From: Xiphias gladius
Taxonomy: Eukaryota > Chordata > Actinopteri > Istiophoriformes > Xiphiidae
Assembly: GCF_016859285.1 (NCBI RefSeq)
Contig: NC_053414.1
Span: 10,934,017 to 10,998,016, forward strand
Length of the DNA stretch: 64,000 bases
Direction: 5' to 3'
Shown here: positions 55,011 to 64,000 of the stretch, piece after piece
How positions within the stretch are numbered: position 1 is the first letter of the stretch
Layout: the number at the start of each line of letters is the position of its first letter
Made by a program: the position numbers and the translations under genes
Notes under the pieces: generated by a model
Told to the model about the DNA's origin: nothing
The model's input: the letters and a program-made list of their open reading frames with translations, nothing else
The model's database searches: none

Positions 55011-56663
55011 ACTAACAAGCATCAAAAGTTGTGTAAATTAACAAAACTGCAGCAGTGTGAGTCTCTCCAAAGTCAGCGGGAAAGAGGCATTAGGGGTAAT
55101 ATCCCAAGTCTAACAAGCCCCTCTGACTCTGGTACATGAATGAATCTGGCAAGTGCTGACGCTCCCAAGCAGTCTGATCGGCATTCTTAGTTAGTTCGGT
55201 AAAGTATACATGGCGAGTAGGCATCAGAAGGTCAACGCCTTTGTCAATGTGGGCAAACAGCTATTCCGTGGAGGCAGTACATACCAGTGCAAACTCAAAG
55301 TGTCAAATTCGCAACAATGCCAGCAGAAATGATGATTTTGTTCATTTTGGGCGGCACTAGTGAGGACAGGATTCAAGGACACTTTAAAGGTGCACTGGGT
55401 CAGGGAGAGGTTTGAAAAGTCACTGAGAACTAGCAACAATGTGTAATACTATTGGAGCTAGATAAGCTGGGATGATGGCTGGACCTCTAAATTTGCCATG
55501 GCATGAACCTTTTACCTGTGGGACGCTTTGGCCGTGGTAGCGATGCTTTGTTTGTTTTGGCCTGTACTGGACTCAATCTTCACTCAACCTTGACAAATTA
55601 TATATTGTTCCAAAGCTTTAAGTCTCCTGATTCTATCTGCGAAAAGCATTTTAAGATCCCCATACCACTGAAACAGCTGTTGACACCGAATTGGTTCAGA
55701 CTTGTGGCGATGGCTCCAGAGTGTTTTCCACAGAAAGGGTACTACTACAGGCCTCATATTCCCTTTTTAATTCCAAAACCCCCCAAACAATAGGTGGGGC
55801 AAAAAAACTTACATTTCTTACGTTTGTGCCTCTGTACCTTTGGTTTAGTATTTCTTACACTCATTCTGACTTTTTGCTTGTAAATTGAAATAGTTACCTT
55901 TCAGAGGAGGCCAGCCTAATGACTGTAATCAAGTTAAAGAACAGTAACATTTTTCTTTTGTGTACATTATTTTCAGGCTCATGCACAAAAAATGGGAGTG
56001 TCTAGTAACAGGTTAAGATGATACTGCCTATCAAGCCCATGGGGCCAGCCATGGCAGTGTAGTCTAAACAGACACAATGTAGATATAAGGGTGGCTAAAG
56101 CTGCCGAATTTCTGCTCTTTGCTTGGGTGAGTGTAGGAGTTAAAGGTAAGTCAGGCCAGGGCCAGTCTTGGGGCCCAGTGAATTTTAGCACATCCAGATA
56201 TCCACTGTAAGGCCTAATGAAAGGTTAAAACATCATTTAATATGAATACTAGGCTTCCATTAGAATATTCTCTTAACTTTTGGCACGTTTTACTGTGCGT
56301 TGATACTAGAAACAAACACCAAGTCCTGACATACAATTAGAATTGTTGTGGATAAGTATCCAGTAAAGATAAAGGTTTATTTTCATTGCAGTCCTTGTTA
56401 GAGAAGGAGTAAGATGACAGGTTTAAGCAGACAAGACAGGTTAAAAACATACAAAACAGAATAAACAAACCTACAAAACAGACTTAAGACTGTTTAAATA
56501 ACAACCATTTCTTTTCCAAGGATAAGTTGGCTTTCATAATGTTTTATAGCCAAGAACTCACCGAAATAATAAAAGTGCCCTGACTTGGTCCATTCTGATG
56601 AGACTGAAATCGAATCTGAGATTGAACATGCAATCCAAACAGTTTTGTAAATCCATTGTTTAA

Positions 56664-56936
56664 CAGAGTGGTTCCTAACCTTTTGGTTAAGACCCCCACA
56701 AAGTTCACAAAATAAATCACAGGGGCTGCATAAGGATTAACAGGATAGGAAAGTAAAACAAAAATCACTTGTGGATTTTAATAATTTTACCTCTTCAGGC
56801 TTCTAAAAGTTTACTAAAATCATGTTTTGGTTGAACTTGTCCACACCAGTAGACATAGACAGCCACTGGTGAGGTGTCACGAATAAAGATTGCTTTATTT
56901 TAAGGGGTCTCAATTCAAAAAGGGTTGGAATCCACT
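56664..56936. mobile_element. non-autonomous hAT-like element
   Basis: The left end, CAGAGTGGTTCCTAACCTTT, and the reverse complement of the right end, CAGTGGATTCCAACCCTTTT, form inverted repeats. GTTTAA flanks both outer ends directly (56658-56663 and 56937-56942 approximately). The GTGGTTCCCAACCTTTTT-type end is known from hAT-like elements. About 270 bp, no coding. Confidence 0.6.
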
Positions 56937-58191
56937 GGTTTAACGTGAGCTGAGAAAGTTGCATTTTCAAAAGGGGAGAGATTGCCCCAAACTTGTCCAA
57001 AGACTTGTTAAATGGTAAAACTGCCAACAACATTAAAGCTAATTGGTTTTAATGTAACCTTGGTCCCTCTTCCATATACATTTTTAGCTTTTATTATTCA
57101 ATCAATCATTCAGTTTATCTATCTAAGGTAAATGGTTCGCCTGGGGCCATATCTTTCCATCGTGATTGCTTTTAAAATTTCAGAGGCCACAGAAGTGGAT
57201 CATTCATCTCCCATCCACCCAGTTCAGATCTGCCAGTGTCCAACATACAGTAGAAGAAAAACAAAGTAGTCAGTATCAGCACTTATAAAATACCTATTTC
57301 TGTTCAGAATAATGACCTTTTTATGTGGCTTTAAGAATATTAATATGAAAAGATCATTTTCCACCAAACTTGCACAGTTATCCCTTCAGTGAATGATGTT
57401 GAGGTTGGATGTCACTTATCCTCTCAAGTCATCCTTGTGCCCTACTCAAATCACAAAAAAGGATTACAAAAGATGACATATCTGCTTCTGGTTTGAGGAA
57501 TTGAGTTATCAGCTAGGCTTTTAATAATTGTCACATCTCAAATAAATGTGATCATCTTCCTACGACCGATAAAGCTTAAAGCAGGAGTGTGAATTGTTTT
57601 ATTGAGCGTACTTTTTCGCTCATTGATGGTTAACTGGATATCATTTGAAAATGGTATACAGGCACGCCAGTGACGATGTGATACTTAAGTTTAGTGTCAA
57701 CACGAATATAATACTTTGTTCAATACTATGGGGTATACAGGGTTATAAACATATGCTCACAAAACCCTTTTAACAAGATATGTCAGAATTCTCAATATCT
57801 CACTGAATGTTTTAACACAAGCATCCATACAAGAAGTCTGAAATGAGCAAAGTCATGATTTAAATCTGGAATTATCTGATCATATCTGACCAAGCATTAA
57901 TTGACATTTTTTGAGACTTGTCTTCAAAATTAAACACTTTGCACAACTCCTCTTCAACATACCATGCTTTCTTTCTCAAAAGTTTTTTTGGTTAACTCGC
58001 CTTCATCATGGCGGTCTCAGTGTTGGAGCCTGCTTCTGTTTTATTTATGTGCAAGCCATCAGTCATGTGACGTACACCATCACTACAAACACCAGATAAA
58101 TAGCATTACACATTACAACCTTTTTCAAAATAGTTTTCATAGAATTCAGTTTTTCCTGCCAATTGATAAAAATATTTATAGCAGTATATTT

Positions 58192-58538
58192 GGCTGTAAC
58201 TGAGAATTATTTTCATCATTGATTAATCTGCCAGTTATTTTTTTGATTAATCCAATATTTGTTTTGTCTATAAAATGTCAGAATATAGCGAAAAACACCT
58301 GTTAGAATTTCCCACAACTCAAGGTGACGTCTTCAGATGTCTTGTTTTGTCCGACCAACATTCCAAAACCCAAAGATATTCAGTTTACCATCTTGTATGA
58401 CAAAGAAAAGCATAAATCTTGGCATTTACGAAGCTGGAACCAGTGAATATTTTTCGTTTTGCTTTAAAAATAACTAAAACGATTATTTGATTACCAAAAG
58501 TAGTTTTCTGTCAATTGATTAATTGACTTATCGTTAAT
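58192..58538 (+). repeat. hAT-like MITE, near full length
   Basis: GGCTGTAACTGAGAATTATT at the start, then TCTATAAAATGTCAGAATAT, CTTGTTTTGTCCGACCAACA, CCAAAGATATTCAGTTTACC and TTGATTAATTGACTTATCGT. It is the copy closest to the family consensus as I remember it. Confidence 0.75.
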
Positions 58539-59591
58539 AATATCACATACAATATTTCATCGGTGGACAAATAGGTTGACTCTTAATTTTTCAGTAAAAA
58601 TACCACATGCTATTATTTCAACCTCATTTTTCAGAATAAAAATATACTCAAAGCTCTACTTTTACACTTGATTAACTCTAAGTAATTTTCTAAGTCAGTA
58701 CAGCTGACCTCAATATATCCTTATTTAACTGAGGTTCATCTCGCTCTTAAAACATCCTGTTTTTTTGGGGGGAACTACCGTAATCCACTTAACTCTTAAT
58801 TAATGGCTTCAAAACTTTAAATCATTGACAGATTTTGGATGCTTGATTGACACATTATGGTCAACACTTACAAAGCACCAATGGTAGCTCTGCTACATAA
58901 ATAGTGAGCACAAACAGTCTAGTCTAGGTTAATGCTGGCCTCTAAATCTTAATCTCTCCTGCAATGTCTTTGCTCTGTGCTCCTCGTGCTTTGTCGTCTT
59001 CCTGCCTCCTAATTCTCCAGTTATTTTCAGAGTGGTCAGGCTGACTCTATTTCTAGTTGTGTGTTTATACGCTCTCACAGGTGGGGGTTAACCATGCCAC
59101 CCTATGCTCCATGCAACATTTTCAGGCTGTGTGTGTGCGCGTGTGTGTGTGTGTCAGAGTATGCAAAGCGTATGCACACACACACATACCGATCAGCTAT
59201 GCATGATACTGCTCACACACTCCCCAGACACGCCCTGGTTGGGTGACACTGGTCGCTATGGGAACATAACACGGGCAGGCTCTCAGGTGTCACTGTTTCC
59301 AGGGGGGCAGTAGAGCAGTAGGCCACATGACCCGAGCAGGAAATTAGATTGGCACAGACAAGGCCTTTCTGTCTGTTTATAGATGACACAAGGCTGGATT
59401 AGACTGTCTCAAAGGTGACACACAATGTCAAGGTGCGTTAAACCTGTTCGATGGGACACTGAGGAGGTTCAAGTTGTAAAGGCTCAGAGAAACACAAAAT
59501 TAACTTTAGTGACAGCAGTTAACCTCTGCTGTCACTGACATACAATACATAGCAAGGGTTAGGGTCGGACGCAGAGGGAGTAAATAAAGGA

Positions 59592-59654
59592 GTGTGTGTG
59601 TGCGTGCGTGTGTCTTTGTGTGTGTGTGTGTGTTTGTTTGTGTGTGTGTGTGTC

Positions 59655-59740
<86 letters not shown>
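59592..59740 (+). repeat. long (GT)n microsatellite
   Basis: About 149 bp of GT with GCGTGCGT, CTTT and TTTGTTTG interruptions in the first half and a perfect second half. It is the longest microsatellite in the window. Confidence 0.96.
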
Positions 59741-59741
<1 letters not shown>

Positions 59742-60828
59742 CAGATGTCACAGCTGTCCTGGGCAGATTAACTCCAGTGGTCTCAGACATCCAGCTGTGT
59801 CTGCATGAGAGAGAGTGTTCGAGTTGGACTTTCGATGCATCAAATGCTTTTTGGAAGAGTGTGAAATACTGTTGACACAGTATTGCTTCTGGCCAAAATG
59901 TCTATCTCAGTGCACAGTCATTTATAACAGTGTATGATTTGAAATGTACATGCATTGAATTAATGCAATGAAATGTACATACAAACAGACTCTTAGTGAG
60001 TATACCTATTTTTTTAACTTATATATGAATTACACAAATGTTCACTGTTTGAACCTTAGTTAAGATACAACATCTTTTGTTTATACTCAAGAACTGTGGC
60101 TACATTTTAAAGTACAGTGTAGAGTGAAATGTAAATGTATATATTAAAAATGTCCTTTCAGACTACCATATTTTTCCATGTTTTGTTTGTTTTAATTGAA
60201 GTAAAAATATAAAACTATCATGCAGTGATTACGCTATTATGGTGCCTAATCATGCATAACTATAAACTCAATTTTAATGTACTACTAATGTATTTTACTG
60301 TGCTGAATAAGCATATTACCAATACATTTTCAATAAGTGTTCTGGAATTACACCAAGGAAGTGGTCCTGTTCCTTGTATTGAACTGATGTCAACTGTCAG
60401 CAGCTGAAGGGTCTGGTGCTGTCTGGTGTCGACTCACTATGGTTAATTACTCTGATCCAGATTAAGCTCATCCTCAAATCTGTAATGCATCTTGAGTATA
60501 ACTTTATCTCTCTGTCTCTCTCTCTTCCAACCCTCTGTTTTTTCTCTTTGTCTTCCTTTCTTCTTCTTGTAGCACACGGAATTAGTGTGCAAAGTGCCTG
60601 CAGCACATTATAACATTAAAACAAGGCAAATGCTTAGGAAAAACCACAAATTAAAACACCAGACTCTCAGTGACCACTACGTCGCAGTGGGGCTCAAATA
60701 CTCCTCATCTCCATCTCTTACTGCAGGATGATGCATTTAATTTCAGGACTGGCTTTACTGGAAGCATACAGGCATAAAGGTTTAGCATGGTTCAAGATAG
60801 CCCCAGTTTGAGCTTCTCATGTATTACT

Positions 60829-61002
60829 CTGCAACTGACTATCATTTTCATTATCGCTTATTCTGGAGATTGTTTTTTCAATAAGAAAGTTTGTGTTTAG
60901 TTGATAAAATGTCAAAAAGTGAAAAAATAAATTTGCTGTCCAAACAAATATCGAAATAGTTGTTGTTGATTAATTCTCTGTGAAACTAATCGTTTCAGCT
61001 CT
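60829..61002 (+). repeat. internally deleted hAT-like MITE
   Basis: Starts CTGCAACTGACTATCATTTT and ends ACTAATCGTTTCAGCTCTG. Only about 174 bp remain against about 350 bp for full copies. Confidence 0.65.
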
Positions 61003-62511
61003 GTATTGTAACATTACATTTGAGTCACAGAGCTAAGCATCTGGTTCCCAGAAAAATACTGGGAAATCTCTGAAAATGGCACAAGGTCATGTACTAACAC
61101 TGCCCGCTGTTCTTAAGGTATTAGCAAAATCCTCAAAGACTGTTGGGATGAAAACAATTATCCACTGCACGGTAAAAAAAAAGATTTCTAACCCATTTTC
61201 CAATTTGCAACACCCAATAAAAACAAAAATGATAAACAGTAATGACTTATGCTCTTGCTCAATCAGCACTACATAAAAATCAAAAAGTTTTGTTTTCAAT
61301 TGTATTTTTTCAAATTTGATGTTTTTCATTATGTTTTAATACAAATAATGTGCTGTGCCGAGAATCTGGTCAAAAATATTTTTATTCTGTAGTGGCAGAA
61401 TGTTTTTTAATCCAGGTGGTTCGAGGAGTTCCAGGGGATTAAACATAAAATAAAAAGGGCCTAAAATGTTGGTAAATGAACCTCTGGGTTTTTACAACAT
61501 TGATAGGATGTTACATGAACTGGGGCTCAATCCAGGAAACTGCCTGCCTGTCCCATGCTAAAAATAAAAAAAACTATTTGAGTAAATTGCAGCATCATGG
61601 CCCTAAACATACTCTTCATCACTTGGTTTGGGACTTCAAAATCCTGGCTATTGTCATTTCTGTGCATTACAGCACATGATGTGCTTACCAGAAATAACAC
61701 CACTGTGTTAACGATGTACTATATCACTGTCTTTTCCTCTTCTCTCTCTGATTTTTCAAGACTCACATTCTTTACATCTTTTTAGAGTTGTTAAAATAAA
61801 AGCAAAGGGTACTTTGGCCTACTTCTGCCCCCCCCTGCACACACTCCCACCTCAGGGTTTAAATTGTAGCTGCTGCTGCCATTCACCCAGACTGAGCAGA
61901 GCAATCCACCATGAGGGATGAGAGGGAGCAAGAGAGGGTCGAATTACAGTTGCTGGGGCTGAAATACCCCCAAGGCCTTTGGCTTGGTTTTTTTTGCAGA
62001 CATGAGTACTCACTTAACACACATGTGCACACTCTGTCTCTCTTTTTTTAACACATACAAATATCATGACAATTCCCTTTCCTCTGTTTAGCTTTTCATG
62101 TGTTTTGTATCCAAAATGTGTACGCTCACATCAGTCACTATGTCTAATTGCTGTACTACAGTTTCAGCAAATTTATGCACAGCCATTCGTTAGCCAGCCC
62201 ACCCCCGCAACCCGCCGTCTGTGTCCTGCCACCTCCACACACACACTACCCACACAAAACACAAAAACAGAAGTCTTGCTCTCCCTCAATACAGTGCCTT
62301 CCTTGGTGAGTAAATTATGCATGACCATGGTGTAAATGTTTCAAAGGCCTGGAGCCGAACCTTAATAAACATGACCAGCGTGCCAGCGTGTTTGTGTGTG
62401 TGTGTGTGTGTGTGATAGAATAATGATGAAAGACAAGAAAAGAAGGGGATGCCAATGGGAAACATCTGGTCACCACTTATATAATGAAAAACAATAGACT
62501 TATTTTCATAG

Positions 62512-62549
<38 letters not shown>
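62512..62549 (+). repeat. (GT)n microsatellite
   Basis: About 18 units. A smaller GT run lies at 62394-62415. Confidence 0.93.
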
Positions 62550-62551
<2 letters not shown>

Positions 62552-63407
62552 TTCCTCCACCAGTAAGAGAGGACAGAAACAGAATAAGAAAGTCGAGGAC
62601 TCAAATATTTTTCAAGTTTAAATGCCGTCGAAGTATTTAAACCCTCAGATGATTAGGTGTTTGTGATCAATTGCCCATAAAAACTGACACATTGGCTGAG
62701 ACTAAGTGTGTTTGTTTGTAGAGGCATGTATAGGAGCATACATATGAGCAGCAGAGACGGAGAGAGTGTGTGCCTGCAGTTAACGGTTTGGGTGCTAACT
62801 GTAATCTGTGCTAATCTGGATTAGACATCAGAACAGCGTCCGTCAAACCCATCTTCTTTTCCATTCATCTTTGGCTACTGGTTAGACAGCAGCTCCAGAA
62901 AGCAGTTTATATGAGTGGGTTGGCGTTGTGGTAGTATGTCATTGTTGGCCTCCTGATTCCCTCCTCCTCTCCTGTCAGTCCAGGACAGACAGCAAATTGC
63001 AGGTCAAATTAGAGGACTGAGGTTACCGTTGCAGCCTTGTCAAGATACTACTGCATGCATCTAAATCAGGGATGGGCATGTGGGCGCGTTTTGGGAAAAT
63101 GGAATGAGGACAGAGAGCAGTGTGTCATTGGCCTGGCGTCTGAAGGCCTACTGAAGCAAAATGTTGGGGGAAGGGTGAACCATGCAGCAGCAGGTTCCTC
63201 TGTCAGGGACATTGAGGTGCAATCCCGGGACTGAAATATAAAATATTTGTCTACAAATGACTGTGATCATATTGGGGCTATAAGTACTGTTTACAACTAA
63301 CGTTGAAAAGCTAGTGACAAATGCCACAAGTAGTGACAAATGACATCAGAGGTTCCGGGAGCCCAAAGTGAAATCTTCACGTCGTTGAATCCATCTAATA
63401 TTGCAAA

Positions 63408-63560
63408 AAGTAAAAGATATTAAATTTATAATGTTAATAAAGAGAGAAAAGCTCCAATTCTTCACATTTGAGGAGCTGGGACCAGAAAATGTTTGGCTTT
63501 TTTTTTATACGTAAATTACTTAAGTGATTAATTGATTTTCAGTGATTATTCATTTTTTCT
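63408..63560 (-). repeat. hAT-like MITE fragment
   Basis: CAATTCTTCACATTTGAGGA followed by GCTGGGACCAGAAAATG and AAGTGATTAATTGATTTTCA. Only part of the family body is recognisable. Confidence 0.5.
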
Positions 63561-64000
63561 TATACTTTATTCTCATCTGTTTCATGACACATATGAGAAG
63601 AGCAGCATGGCCAAATCAGAGGATATTGCTGTCATTTTTGAGTGAAGCACTTGCTTAGAGAACAGTGGACTTCAGGGTTAGTTAATGAGTTAGTTGGTTA
63701 AACTTTATTTATGGAGGAGTTTTCATTCAAGATCTTTTTTGCAAATGAGACCTGAAAAGAAATTCCATGTCTCCAAAATCACAGCAAGATCCTGCATTAT
63801 TCCTGGGTAGACATCAGTGTATTTATACATAATGGAATATAAAATGTTGCCTGAATCCATCAGGATCAGTCTTTTCTACGCTCCATGTCTGTCTTTGTGC
63901 TTTATGCCATCTTTAATTCCCTCAACTTTGATTTTTCATCCACTCTGCCATATATTTCATTACGTTTTATGAAAATTTCAAGTGTTGAATCCGTCAATAA

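Larger units (their letters stand above)
53424..64000 (+). other. limch1: limch1 intron 1 (5' part)
   Basis: I read this to the end of the window without finding a calponin-homology exon or another gene. It holds an (AT)15 repeat, several dispersed repeats, a diverged 70-bp duplication, a hAT-like element with inverted ends, three MITE copies or fragments and long (GT)n tracts. Intronic enhancers may be present but cannot be recognised without cross-species alignment. Confidence 0.6.

Noticed and set aside
61911-62050. Possible alternative limch1 start (ATG at 61911, MRDEREQERVELQLLGLKYP)
   Set aside because: The frame runs into a stop after about 45 codons, without a convincing donor or family match.

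Overview
The window is vertebrate nuclear DNA, almost certainly from a teleost fish. Genes are split by GT-AG introns, intergenic DNA is AT-rich with many long (CA)n/(GT)n microsatellites, and dispersed repeat families common in percomorph fish recur throughout. There is no operon structure, no CRISPR array, and I recognised no tRNA or rRNA gene. Gene identities come from translating exons and comparing them with remembered vertebrate proteins; no database search was run.

Layout: (1) 1-3.3 kb, + strand: the 3' end of prominin-1 (prom1), with its last membrane segment, cytoplasmic tail and a 3'UTR intron. (2) 7.2-8.75 kb, +: fgfbp2, with a TATA box, a single coding exon and a 3'UTR intron. (3) 14.1-15.2 kb, +: fgfbp1, a very GC-rich single coding exon. 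(4) 15.2-26.5 kb: repeat-filled DNA without a recognisable gene. (5) 26.5-38.5 kb, - strand: a complete annexin A5 gene (12 coding exons, 317 aa). (6) 44.06-50.2 kb, +: a complete uchl1 (9 exons, 220 aa, including a 12-nt microexon). (7) 52.9-53.4 kb, +: promoter, 5'UTR and first coding exon of limch1. Its first intron appears to fill the rest of the window.

PROM1-FGFBP2-FGFBP1 and UCHL1-LIMCH1 are two neighbourhoods on human chromosome 4 (4p15 and 4p13), and ANXA5 is on human 4q. The window therefore looks like a compact fish derivative of one ancestral linkage group. The genes do not form one pathway: prominin-1 organises membrane protrusions, the FGFBPs are secreted carriers of heparan-bound FGFs, annexin A5 is a calcium-dependent phospholipid binder, UCHL1 is a neuronal ubiquitin hydrolase and LIMCH1 is an actomyosin regulator.

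I found no previously undescribed multi-gene system. The points most worth a second look are: a 60-bp near-perfect palindrome in an anxa5 intron; three anxa5 introns whose 5' splice sites lie against dinucleotide microsatellites; loss of the tryptophan in annexin repeat III; a uchl1 C-terminus without the mammalian CAAX-like box; and nested or mirror-paired repeat insertions. Exon boundaries come from splice consensus, reading phase and protein similarity. UTR ends, promoters and repeat boundaries are approximate.
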